A stretch of DNA of 64,000 nt from Desulfobacteraceae bacterium (GTDB lineage: Bacteria > Desulfobacterota > Desulfobacteria > Desulfobacterales > SKZT01): NCBI GenBank assembly GCA_011389745.1, contig JAABTQ010000013.1, forward strand, positions 1-64,000, written 5' to 3'. The position numbers and the translations under genes are program-made. The notes under the pieces are model-generated. The model did no database searches. It saw only the letters and a program-made list of their open reading frames with translations, and had not been told where the DNA came from. Positions 28,350-36,499 of this stretch are shown here, piece by piece. The stretch's first letter is position 1. Each line of letters begins with the position of its first letter.

Positions 28350-29354
28350 ATGACAGTAACAAAAAGCTTCAAGGCAATGGTGGTGGAAGAAAAGGAGAAC
28401 AATCAATTTACAAGAAAAATTACTGAAAAATCTTTGGAAGATCTTCCCCAGGGCGATGTTCTGGTAAAGGTACAATACTCTTCACTGAATTACAAGGATG
28501 CCTTGTCTGCTATCGGCAATAAAGGGGTTACGCGAAACTATCCTCATACTCCCGGAATAGACGCTGCGGGAGTTGTGGAAGAAAGCCGTGACCCTAACTT
28601 CAAATCCGGAGATGAAGTCATTGTAACCAGCTATGATCTGGGCATGAATACTTCCGGAGGATTTGGACAATATATTCGGGTGCCTGCCGAATGGGTGGTT
28701 CCCATGCCTGATGGTATTACTGCCCGTGAAAGCATGATCTATGGAACTGCCGGTTTTACGGCGGCGCTGTCTGTTTATCAGCTAATGGAGCATTTTGTTT
28801 CCCCTGAAAAAGGAGATGTGCTGGTGTCGGGCGCAACAGGTGGTGTGGGGGGTATTGCGGTTTCGATTCTTTCCAAAATTGGATATTCTGTGACGGCGAT
28901 CAACGGGCTCACGGATCAATCGGATTATTTAAAAGGTATTGGCGCCAAATCGGTAATAAGCATTGAGGATGCCGCCGACAAAAGCGGAAAGCCTTTGCTC
29001 AAAGCAAAGTGGGCGGGAAGCATTGATACGGTCGGCGGTGACATTCTGGCGACATCCATTAAATCAACCGCTCCCGGGGGAGCTGTGACCTGTTGCGGCA
29101 ATGCGGCATCTCCTGAGTTACCTATCAATGTTTTTCCATTCATTCTTCGTGGCATTTCCTTGATTGGTATCGATTCTCAAAATTGTCCCATGACTGTTCG
29201 TAAAAAAATGTGGGAAAAACTCGCACATGATTGGAGAATTCCGCAGTTTGAAAAACTGGTTTCGGAAATTACCATAGATCAATTAGATCAGAGGATCGAT
29301 ATGATGATGCAAAGAAAACACAGAGGGCGCACCGTTGTAAGGCTCATATCGTAA
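28350..29354 (+). CDS. YhdH/YhfP family acrylyl-CoA reductase-like oxidoreductase
   Basis: Medium-chain dehydrogenase of 334 residues, cytoplasmic, NADPH-dependent. The start at 28350 is set by AAAGGAGGA just upstream; earlier in-frame starts have none. YSSLNYKDALSAIG, TPGIDAAGVVEES, MIYGTAGFTAALSVYQL and the nucleotide motif VSGATGGVGGIAVSIL match AcuI/YhdH. AcuI reduces acryloyl-CoA to propionyl-CoA; other members act as quinone or enone reductases, so the substrate is open. There is no adjacent DMSP or propionate gene. Confidence 0.85.
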   Translation: MTVTKSFKAMVVEEKENNQFTRKITEKSLEDLPQGDVLVKVQYSSLNYKDALSAIGNKGVTRNYPHTPGIDAAGVVEESRDPNFKSGDEVIVTSYDLGMNTSGGFGQYIRVPAEWVVPMPDGITARESMIYGTAGFTAALSVYQLMEHFVSPEKGDVLVSGATGGVGGIAVSILSKIGYSVTAINGLTDQSDYLKGIGAKSVISIEDAADKSGKPLLKAKWAGSIDTVGGDILATSIKSTAPGGAVTCCGNAASPELPINVFPFILRGISLIGIDSQNCPMTVRKKMWEKLAHDWRIPQFEKLVSEITIDQLDQRIDMMMQRKHRGRTVVRLIS

Positions 29355-29406
29355 AGTGGGATCAAAGCCGGGGTGAAACCCGCATTCCAGGCCGGTTTGA
29401 AACGAA

Positions 29407-29581
29407 AGATTCTTCCTCGGCCAACGATTGTGTGCCAAATAACAATTGGCGATGTCGGCCTCCTCAGAATGACGGCAGCAAGAGGATTCGTCATTCTGAG
29501 GGAGCGACTCCCAGCGGCTTGTTGGTTAAAAAGAAAATATTTTCCGGTATGTAAGTTGAAATCACGGCGCCCGAAGAATCT
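29407..29581. repeat. MITE-like palindromic intergenic element
   Basis: Outer arms AGATTCTTC (29407-29415) and GAAGAATCT (29573-29581) are perfect inverted repeats. Near the middle lies a 12-bp perfect inverted pair, CCTCAGAATGAC (29462-29473) and GTCATTCTGAGG (29490-29501). The sequence GTCATTCTGAGGGAGCGA resembles the core of dispersed palindromic repeats known from many anaerobic bacteria. No open frame with a transposase is inside. It is more GC-rich than the surrounding spacers. Only one copy is in the window. Confidence 0.6.
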
Positions 29582-29649
29582 GGGTGAAGATCGGCAGGGA
29601 TGATAAAGAGTGAAAAGTGAAAGAACAAGACCAAATTCGGAGGTCTGCT

Positions 29650-30120
29650 ATGGAAAATACGGCCAAGGCTGTGATGCAAACCCGGTTTACAACACTTTCG
29701 CCGGATCAAACAATCAAGGAAGCTGTCAGGATATTACAAAGTGCTTCAAAAGAATATGGTCGGCGGGTATTCGGCATGATGGTCATCGATGAAGAAGACA
29801 AACTGGTGGGCATGCTGTCCATGTATGACATATTTATATTTTTGCGCCCAAAGCATATTGAGATATGGGGAGAGATGGATGATATCGACGTGGCGGGTTT
29901 GATTGAAAACGCTTTAGCGCGTGCGGCCACCATAAGGGTAGGGGATATTATGACCACCGGATCGATTTCCATTACACCGGATACCAATCTGATGATGATC
30001 GTGGATATTATGATCAAAAAGCATGTGAGAAGACTTCCTGTTCTGGATGGTAAGGAAATCATCGGTATCGTTTTCATTTCAGATGTGTTTGACTACCTGT
30101 TGGAAAAATTTATGGAATAA
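29650..30120 (+). CDS. CBS-pair protein
   Basis: A 156-residue cytoplasmic protein consisting of one Bateman module (two CBS domains, about 8-70 and 95-155). The CBS pattern is visible in TLSPDQTIKEAVRIL with VGMLSMYDI, and SITPDTNLMMIVDIM with IGIVFISDV. Such modules bind adenine nucleotides (AMP, ATP, SAM). ATG 29650 has GGAGG (29639-29643) 6 bases upstream. It is followed after 17 bases by a four-CBS protein with a nearly identical translation start region. Confidence 0.88.
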   Translation: MENTAKAVMQTRFTTLSPDQTIKEAVRILQSASKEYGRRVFGMMVIDEEDKLVGMLSMYDIFIFLRPKHIEIWGEMDDIDVAGLIENALARAATIRVGDIMTTGSISITPDTNLMMIVDIMIKKHVRRLPVLDGKEIIGIVFISDVFDYLLEKFME

Positions 30121-30137
30121 CCGACCGGAGGTTTGCT

Positions 30138-31037
30138 ATGGCCGTTGTCACAAGAAAAAATGTATTGACTGGTGTTAGGGTCAGGGATGCGATGAGGCGG
30201 CAGGTCGTCAAAATTAATACGAATGAACCACTGGATCAATGTATCCGGCATGCAATTAAATACAAGGTCAATGCCCTATTGGTTACAAATGCAGATGGCC
30301 ATGCCGTGGGAGTTGTTTCAAAAACTGATCTGATGGGTGCCTTCTATGCGGGTTTTTCACTGGATCTTACCATTGAAACGATCATGGTCGGTCCACCGGT
30401 TTGTTGCCATCCGGATGATCCCCTGGAAAAATCCCTTGAATCTATGAAATCATTTGGGATCCATCGGCTTTATGTTACTGATGATGACGGTAAATCCGTT
30501 ATCGGGGTTTTGGCTTATCCGGACATAGTGGGTCTGTTGTACCGGCTTTGCAGGAAGTGCAAGAAAAATCTGACATTCAAAAAAAAAGGTGAATTACCGG
30601 ACTTTGGCGAGGAGCACATCCGGGCAAAAGAAGTTATGAGTCTTTCGGTAACGGCACATGGTACTCAAGAACCCCTTTTTGATATTATGGAAACTTTGTC
30701 TGCATATCGTTTCGGGGCGGTATTGATCCGGGACAGCCAAAAACTTCCCGTGGGTGTGGTTTCAAAGACCGACCTGATTATTGCCTATCGACACGGTATT
30801 TCAGCCGATATGCCTGCTGAGACTATCATGAAATCTCCGGTGCGTAGTTGTGGGATTGATGATTTTCTCCTAAAAATCATTCAGCAGATGATTTTTTCGG
30901 ATGTTCACCGGCTGTTTGTCCAAAGCGAAGACTCTGGTGATATTGTAGGAGTCATTTCCCTCACCGATGCCGCCCTGGTCCGTTCAGGCTCTTGCAGGGC
31001 ATGCACTGCCAGCCGGTTTTTGACTCATAGGGGGTAA
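30138..31037 (+). CDS. protein with four CBS domains
   Basis: Two Bateman modules in 299 residues (about 12-135 and 165-290), separated by a Cys-rich linker with CRKCKKN. The CBS repeats end in VGVVSKTDLM, IGVLAYPDI, VGVVSKTDLI and VGVISLTDA. A second Cys pair (CRAC) lies near the C-terminus. The leader ACCGGAGGTTTGCTATGG is almost the same as that of the preceding CBS gene, suggesting gene duplication. It probably senses adenylate charge; the cysteines could add redox or metal sensing. There is no effector domain. Confidence 0.87.
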   Translation: MAVVTRKNVLTGVRVRDAMRRQVVKINTNEPLDQCIRHAIKYKVNALLVTNADGHAVGVVSKTDLMGAFYAGFSLDLTIETIMVGPPVCCHPDDPLEKSLESMKSFGIHRLYVTDDDGKSVIGVLAYPDIVGLLYRLCRKCKKNLTFKKKGELPDFGEEHIRAKEVMSLSVTAHGTQEPLFDIMETLSAYRFGAVLIRDSQKLPVGVVSKTDLIIAYRHGISADMPAETIMKSPVRSCGIDDFLLKIIQQMIFSDVHRLFVQSEDSGDIVGVISLTDAALVRSGSCRACTASRFLTHRG

Positions 31038-31095
31038 TTTAAATTCTTATCCGCACAAGGTTCAGGAAGAAATATCCACAAATAGCTTAGTATAC

Positions 31096-31127
31096 GAGCG
31101 TAGCGGATAGCCACGAACGCCACGCTC
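31096..31127. terminator. hairpin between the convergent CBS and usp genes
   Basis: GAGCGTAGCG (31096-31105) pairs with CGCCACGCTC (31118-31127) with one mismatch. No T tract follows on either strand, so it is at best a weak bidirectional terminator. Confidence 0.4.
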
Positions 31128-31147
31128 CATGTAACGGCCCGGAAAGA

Positions 31148-32068
31148 TTAACCTTTGCTGTCAGAAACCGGTCTTACCGAAAGAACCGGACAGGGGGCTT
31201 GTCTTGCAACACGATCGGTGGTGGAGCCGAGAAAAAGGGTTTCAACCAGACCGTGGCCTCTTACGCCAAGTGTGATCAAATCGATATTGTTTTGTTTGGC
31301 GTATTCAACGATTTTTTCATCCGCACGCCCTTCAAAAAGGGCTGTTTTAGGAAAACACCAGTTTCTGGCATCTTCCGGAACCAAATGTTCGAGTTTTTTA
31401 CCTATAAGTTCTTTTAGTTCCATTTGATAGCTTTTTTCAGCATCTTTGACAGTTTTTGATAAGTGTTGATAGGCGGAAGGTTCCATCACATGAACCAGAT
31501 GAAGTTCTGCCTCAAATTCCTGAGCAAAGCTAAGGGCATAACTTAATGCATGTGTGGAATCCGAAGAAAAATCACATCCTACCATGATTTTTTTCAAACG
31601 AAATTCGATATGTTTCGGTTGCTTGTCGGATTGTTCGGGACTTCGCATTACCAGTATGGGGCATGAAATGGTTCGCATCAGTTCTTCGGTGACCGATCCC
31701 AATACCAGTCGTTTCAATCCTGAGCGGCCGTGGCTCGCCGAAATAACCAAATCGATATGCTTTTCTTCCACATGCTTGGAAATTTCAGAAACTGTTGGCC
31801 CTATGATAATCAGCGGCTGCCAATCAATATCTTCACCTCTGGTCAGATCGCCAAGGGTGGTTTCCGCCTGACTGATAATCTGATTTTGTTGTTCCATAGG
31901 GTCCAGGTGCGCCTCCGCATAAATGGCCATAGAGGGAATATCAACCACATGACACAAATAAAGCCGGGATCCAAATTCCTTGGCAAGAGCTATACCGTAG
32001 TCGATGGTTTGATTGGAAAATATCGACAAATCAGTAAGACACATAATGTTTTTTAGATTTGGTCTCAT
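31148..32068 (-). CDS. tandem universal stress protein (two Usp domains)
   Basis: Cytoplasmic protein of 306 residues with two UspA domains (about 5-150 and 160-300). The ATP-binding pattern is seen twice: SHGRSGLKRLVLGSVTEEL and GVRGHGLVETLFLGSTTDRV. Both end with the family's CP-x-L strand (CPILVMR and CPVLSVR). ATG 32068 is preferred over 32074 because AGGAGGG at 32076-32082 then has a 7-base spacing. A good promoter with an overlapping palindrome lies upstream. It converges with the CBS genes, which also bind adenine nucleotides. Confidence 0.9.
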   Translation of the reverse strand: MRPNLKNIMCLTDLSIFSNQTIDYGIALAKEFGSRLYLCHVVDIPSMAIYAEAHLDPMEQQNQIISQAETTLGDLTRGEDIDWQPLIIIGPTVSEISKHVEEKHIDLVISASHGRSGLKRLVLGSVTEELMRTISCPILVMRSPEQSDKQPKHIEFRLKKIMVGCDFSSDSTHALSYALSFAQEFEAELHLVHVMEPSAYQHLSKTVKDAEKSYQMELKELIGKKLEHLVPEDARNWCFPKTALFEGRADEKIVEYAKQNNIDLITLGVRGHGLVETLFLGSTTDRVARQAPCPVLSVRPVSDSKG

Positions 32069-32143
32069 GACCATACCCTCCTAATTTTTTTTAATATTTT
32101 TAAGACGTGGGACGAACATGATGAAATGATTTTATTTTTATTC

Positions 32144-32172
32144 ATCATAGGAAAAAAGAAAATGTTGGTCAA
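32144..32172 (-). promoter_or_regulatory. sigma-70-like promoter of the tandem usp gene with an overlapping palindrome
   Basis: On the minus strand TTGACC (32167-32172), exact 17-bp spacer, TATGAT (32144-32149; 5 of 6). The -35 box lies inside the palindrome ATGTTGGTCAACAT (32162-32175), a likely operator. A second inverted repeat (ATGATGAA 32118-32125 with 32141-32148) falls in the early leader. Confidence 0.6.
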
Positions 32173-32175
32173 CAT

Positions 32176-32733
32176 GTACCTCGGAGTGGGAGATGAAATA
32201 TTTTATAGTAAATAGGTCAACCTCCCAATTGTCAGAATACTGCTTATACCCCATATGAACATTTTTTTGGGTGTATCCCGACAAAATTGTTTTATATGTG
32301 GCTCTAAAGACCAAAATGTTAATTAGGGTGTCGCATGTTTCTTTTGGATCATTTACCCAAAGCCAAAAATATGTCTTCGGCCGGAAAATACCAGTATCCG
32401 CATAAGATGGGTTCTATATGAGGCTCTGCATACAAAAGATTATTACTGAATTCGGGCTCATGGCGCAATGGTTTATTAAAAGCAATGGATTGTATTTGGA
32501 AAGACAAAACAAGTAGCGGACGAGGTTTAATTTCTGCATGATTCATGATGAAGTGGAAATTTGAAAATAAGGTGCTGATAGTTTTCTGGGATCATATAGG
32601 ATGTATTTTTTATATTAATAATACTGATCTTTGTGTGGTTTTGGCTTTTTTTCCTGCCTTTACACGGAACAGGATGCTTGAATATTGGATTATGGGCTTT
32701 TCAGGATTAGGAGGACTTATTGAATTGGTATGA
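32176..32733. other. long intergenic region without a supported gene
   Basis: About 560 bases with AT-rich stretches. A 65-codon frame on the minus strand (32349-32546) and a 62-codon frame on the plus strand (32545-32733) exist, but neither has a ribosome binding site or recognisable product. The plus frame ends right before the ATG of the next gene. It may hold the promoter of the HETLH gene. Confidence 0.35.
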
Positions 32734-34140
32734 ATGTTGCTAGTGCTATTTGGCATGAGCTATTTTAATACACAACACCATAAACTGATTTTGTGCTTTC
32801 TTATTTTAGGTATCTTTATAACGGTATTGTTCTTCCCGCTCAAGGGTGCAGATGCAAAAGTGGCTGATGGCTCAGTGATATATCAGGATCTTACTGATGG
32901 GATCGTAGCGCTTTGTATTTACCACGTTAAAAACGGACAGACAATTGTTCGCATTTTTTCCGGTACCGAACTTAAAACACACCCTTCTATTCACATGGAA
33001 GGTTATATTTCGGGTGTTGTTTTGCTCAGTACAAGTTCCATTGAGGCAAGCGTTGCCGGTCGTCCACTGCGCAAGGTGCCAATTCAGACCGACGGCTCCC
33101 TTGATTTGACAAAATACGGTAAATTTGAATCTGATGTACTCAAAGTCGCCTTTCGCAATGCTGAACATTCTGATTTTGACTTTGACCGAATGAGCCATTT
33201 TGCGGGGAAGTACGCGTGGTTCCCGACGGTGCCTGGTGATCCGGTCAGTACACAAAACCGTTTCAGCATCATCCTAAAGGATTCAAGACAATCCTTGGAG
33301 ATACCGGTTTTTCATACCGAAACCATACAACTTACTTTGGTTTTCTCGGAACCTGACAATATCCAATACAAAATGGATTTCCGTTATTCCGGAAACGATC
33401 CGGAGCAGTTTGAAATCCGCGATTTTGAAACTCGTGTGAGGGCAATTGCTGAAGGTGTTCGGGCGGTGGAATCAATTTTGGGCCAGGAACTGGTCACTTC
33501 GGTCAATCTCCTTGAATATGATGGCATCTATAATGCCTTAACCTGTGACGGACGTAATGAAATCTGGTTTTATACCGACATATTTTGGAAGGAATCTCCT
33601 GAGGAATTACGTACCATAGCTGAACATGAAACGCTTCACATTTTTGTCGATCAGGGCCGATTAACAAAAAATACCGATCTGCGGGAGCTATTTGCTGACC
33701 TGAGAGGTATGGACGATCTATCCATGGATAGATTTGCCCTCATAACAACAGGGGTATTCCCATCAGGTGCTCGTCGAACTGATAGCAAAACCCCGGATCA
33801 TATTCTCTTTGCATTTATCAACGAAATGAATTTTTTCAAAGGCAAGAAAGGCGGACACAGCCGAGATAGCCTGGAAGAATTCTGTGTGTCTTTTTTGCAC
33901 ACTTTAATGTATCCTGACAACCTTGATCATAATTTGAAAAGTCCTGTAATTTTACCGGGTGGAGACCTTCATATCCTGAGTACCAATAATCAGATGTCAT
34001 TATTAGCCGACTATTTAATGGTTATTGAAAAACTGATGAACGCTGCCGGTGCAAATCCTGCGGGGAAAATCATGGAAGCCTTTTTACGGGACCGTTTGGA
34101 AAAAACCAGGCCGTTAAATAACGGAGTGGCCTCAAAATAG
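32734..34140 (+). CDS. putative exported zinc metallopeptidase-like protein (HETLH motif)
   Basis: I do not recognise the family. The 468-residue protein has an N-terminal hydrophobic segment (about 17-36) that may be a signal anchor. Residues 60-230 look beta-rich. At 298-302 lies HETLH, an exact HExxH zinc motif, in the helix TIAEHETLHIFVD. Glu318 in ELFAD, 16 residues after the motif, or Glu381/382 in EEFCVSFLH could be the third ligand, as in gluzincins. The C-terminus is helical. The start is uncertain: ATG 32734 has no ribosome binding site, and ATG 32755 is an alternative. The neighbours give no functional clue. Confidence 0.65.
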   Translation: MLLVLFGMSYFNTQHHKLILCFLILGIFITVLFFPLKGADAKVADGSVIYQDLTDGIVALCIYHVKNGQTIVRIFSGTELKTHPSIHMEGYISGVVLLSTSSIEASVAGRPLRKVPIQTDGSLDLTKYGKFESDVLKVAFRNAEHSDFDFDRMSHFAGKYAWFPTVPGDPVSTQNRFSIILKDSRQSLEIPVFHTETIQLTLVFSEPDNIQYKMDFRYSGNDPEQFEIRDFETRVRAIAEGVRAVESILGQELVTSVNLLEYDGIYNALTCDGRNEIWFYTDIFWKESPEELRTIAEHETLHIFVDQGRLTKNTDLRELFADLRGMDDLSMDRFALITTGVFPSGARRTDSKTPDHILFAFINEMNFFKGKKGGHSRDSLEEFCVSFLHTLMYPDNLDHNLKSPVILPGGDLHILSTNNQMSLLADYLMVIEKLMNAAGANPAGKIMEAFLRDRLEKTRPLNNGVASK

Positions 34141-34498
34141 TCCTGCCTGCGTTGGAAAATCTGAACTACCGGATTTCCCTTATTTTTTATCCTGATCTTT
34201 TGTCCTTATTATCGCTGCTACGCGACCCGAATTTCCCTCTTAACCACATTGTTTTTCCTTTTTTTTTGTTTTTGGGTTCTCCTTTTTTTGGGTTATTTAT
34301 ATGGGGGTACCAGAATTCGGAAATACATGCTTGAGTTTATTTACGTAAACCTTTCGGCTCCCTACTATAAACTATAAATAAAGCGCCGGCACTTGTAAGA
34401 ATAAGAGGACAAAAACCAGAATCGCTTTGTTATCATAAAAACCGGCGGTAAGGTAATCAAAGCATAAATAATTTAAAAACTGAAAAAGGAGAATGATC
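34141..34498 (+). other. intergenic region with a T-rich tract
   Basis: Contains a low-complexity T-rich tract (about 34251-34300) and a short palindrome GTTTATTTACGTAAAC near 34336. A 60-codon frame over the T tract is rich in Phe and Leu only because of composition. It is probably the 3' end of the preceding transcript and the promoter of the PRC-barrel gene. Confidence 0.35.
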
Positions 34499-34987
34499 AT
34501 GAAAAAAGTAAGTGTAATGTTTATCGCATTGTTATTTATTACATTTTTGGCAGGAGCAGCTTTTGCTGGTGATATGAAAGGTGAAAAGGGTGCACAGAAG
34601 TCCGATGATATGAGAGGTGAAAAAGGTGCATATCAGTCCATGGATACGATCCGGGCCAGCGAGTTTATCGGAAAAGATGTTAATAACCAACAAAATGAAA
34701 ACATCGGATCCATTAGCGATATTTTAATCGACCAAGCAGGAAACGCTCAGTATTTTATAATCTCCAAAGGCGGACTTATGGGCATAGGTGCTGATTTGAT
34801 ACCTATCCCCTTTAAGGCAAAAAATTTCAGTTTACAAGATGACGCTGTAACCTTAACCATGGATAAACAACAGTGGGAGGAAGCACCCACCTTTAGTTCC
34901 GGGGAATGGGATACGATAGGTGACCAGGGATTTCGCGATAAAGTTCATGGTTATTATGGAATCGAAAAAGACAAAAAAAATTATTAA
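34499..34987 (+). CDS. exported PRC-barrel domain protein
   Basis: A 162-residue protein with a clear signal peptide (residues 1-21, ending GAAFA). A duplicated octapeptide-like unit follows (DMKGEKGA, then DMRGEKGA), and then a PRC-barrel domain (about 48-130) with IRASEFIGKDVNN, IGSISDILID and IPIPFKAKNF. PRC-barrel proteins of this layout are periplasmic and appear under stress. ATG 34499 is preferred over 34493 because AAGGAG (34486-34491) then has a 7-base spacing. The exact role is unknown. Confidence 0.85.
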   Translation: MKKVSVMFIALLFITFLAGAAFAGDMKGEKGAQKSDDMRGEKGAYQSMDTIRASEFIGKDVNNQQNENIGSISDILIDQAGNAQYFIISKGGLMGIGADLIPIPFKAKNFSLQDDAVTLTMDKQQWEEAPTFSSGEWDTIGDQGFRDKVHGYYGIEKDKKNY

Positions 34988-35417
34988 GAATGTAAATAAG
35001 AAGAGCATAAGCAGCAATAACAGGAAAATATAAGGTACCGATATAAATAAAATCCTTTTTGCTGGACATTGACGGCTTGGCTGATGAATCGCCAAGCCGT
35101 CAAAAATCAGTCTTTATTTCCCGCTATGTATTTCTTGTCCCACAACCCAAACCACAGGATTCAGATGATTAAATTTAATTCGCTAATCCAATTCCACAGG
35201 ATTACAGCATGATTTTTATTACTTTTTTACCGACCTTCTTTCCTTAAAATCCCGACCATTGCAATTTTTATCTCTCCATGTATAATGATCCACATTATCG
35301 ATTGAATTTTTCTTGCATGAATCTTTCTACCATATATGATCGTCTATATTAAAAAAAGAACATCTGAAAAGTGTTTCTGGGGTGGAATCAATATCTTTCC
35401 AGGGAAAGGACAAGGCC
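34988..35417 (+). other. intergenic region with a strong hairpin
   Basis: Apart from the hairpin at 35070-35102, nothing coding is visible in these 430 AT-rich bases. Confidence 0.4.
35070..35102. terminator. 12-bp perfect hairpin after the PRC-barrel gene
   Basis: TGACGGCTTGGC (35070-35081) pairs perfectly with 35091-35102 around a 9-base loop. It is followed by AAAATCAG and then TTTATTT. It is a probable terminator of the PRC-barrel transcript with a delayed T tract. Confidence 0.6.
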
Positions 35418-36431
35418 ATGCAAAAAGAAGCAATGCTTTATGAAAAGCTGGAAAAAGAAGATGTCCAGTGTTTTTTGTGCAATCACAACTGTACCATAAA
35501 ACCCTCTAAATTCGGAATCTGCGGCATGCGGGAAAATATTGACGGAGTTCTTTACACCTACGCCTACGGGCAGGTTATTGCCGCCAATGTCGATCCTGTC
35601 GAAAAAAAACCTCTCTACCACTTTCTGCCGGGGTCGAATTCTTTTTCCATTGCGACTGCGGGATGCAATTTTCAATGCGATTTTTGTCAAAATTGGCAGA
35701 TCTCACAGGTTTCGAGAAAAAAAGATAAAAACCTGTCCGGTCATACGCTGTTACCGGAGGACGCTGTCGCTAAAGCCGTAAAACACGGTTGCAAAAGCAT
35801 ATCTTACACATACACCGAACCGACGATATTTTTTGAATATGCCTTTGAGATTGCCCGGCTTGCAAGGGAAAAAGGGATTTTAAACATATTTGTAACCAAT
35901 GGTTTCATGTCCTTGAAAGCCCTGGATGTTATCCGTCCTTATCTTGATGCCTGTAATGTGGACCTGAAGTCTTTCAGCGATGAATTTTACAAAAAAATTT
36001 GCAAAGGAAGTCTTCAACCGGTGCTTGATTCCATTGAATATATGCGCAAAATTGGTATCTGGGTGGAAGTGACCACCTTGGTAGTGCCCGGGGCCAATGA
36101 CTCAGACAAGGAATTATCGGGTATTGCCAATTTTATTGCTAGTATCGACCCGGATATTCCGTGGCATATCAGTCGGTTTCATCCTGATTTTAAATTTACG
36201 GATACCGATCCCACACCTGTCGAGACCCTTGAAAAAGCGGAGTTTATCGGGCATAAAGCCGGTCTTCGTTTTATATATCTTGGAAATGTTTCCGGGGATA
36301 AAGACACCATTTGTCCGAAATGCAAAAAAGTGTTGATTTCCCGGAAAGGATATTCGATAGGCCGGCCTGAGATTAAGCAGGGCCTGTGCGCTTTTTGCAG
36401 TGCCCCTGTTCCAGGCGTGTGGAAATCGTGA
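35418..36431 (+). CDS. amrS: AmmeMemoRadiSam system radical SAM enzyme
   Basis: Radical SAM protein of 337 residues, cytoplasmic. It has an N-terminal Cys cluster (CFLCNHNC and CGMR), the 4Fe-4S motif CNFQCDFCQNW, YTYTEPTIFFEY and NVDLKSFSDEFY. The C-terminal zinc-like part is CPKCKKVLISRKGY with CAFCSAPVPGVW. This layout is AmrS. ATG 35418 has AAAGGA 7 bases upstream; an in-frame GTG at 35382 is weaker. Its usual partners AmmeMemoRadiSam A and B are not here. The substrate of the system is not established. The ACS-GNAT gene follows 68 bases later. Confidence 0.9.
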   Translation: MQKEAMLYEKLEKEDVQCFLCNHNCTIKPSKFGICGMRENIDGVLYTYAYGQVIAANVDPVEKKPLYHFLPGSNSFSIATAGCNFQCDFCQNWQISQVSRKKDKNLSGHTLLPEDAVAKAVKHGCKSISYTYTEPTIFFEYAFEIARLAREKGILNIFVTNGFMSLKALDVIRPYLDACNVDLKSFSDEFYKKICKGSLQPVLDSIEYMRKIGIWVEVTTLVVPGANDSDKELSGIANFIASIDPDIPWHISRFHPDFKFTDTDPTPVETLEKAEFIGHKAGLRFIYLGNVSGDKDTICPKCKKVLISRKGYSIGRPEIKQGLCAFCSAPVPGVWKS

Positions 36432-36499
36432 TCGGACCTCAAATATTTCCGGATGGAAAAAACCTGAACATCAGGTGAAACCAAAAAGGAGGATTTAGT

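Noticed and set aside
32349-32546. 65-codon minus-strand frame in the intergenic region after usp
   Set aside because: No ribosome binding site, no promoter and no recognisable motif. Peptide composition is plausible, so it stays only as a weak possibility.
32545-32733. 62-codon plus-strand frame ending directly before the HETLH gene
   Set aside because: No ribosome binding site; the peptide has no signal or domain pattern. The adjacency to the next ATG is probably chance.
34152-34334. 60-codon frame with a Phe/Leu-rich peptide
   Set aside because: It runs through a low-complexity T-rich tract, which explains the hydrophobic look.
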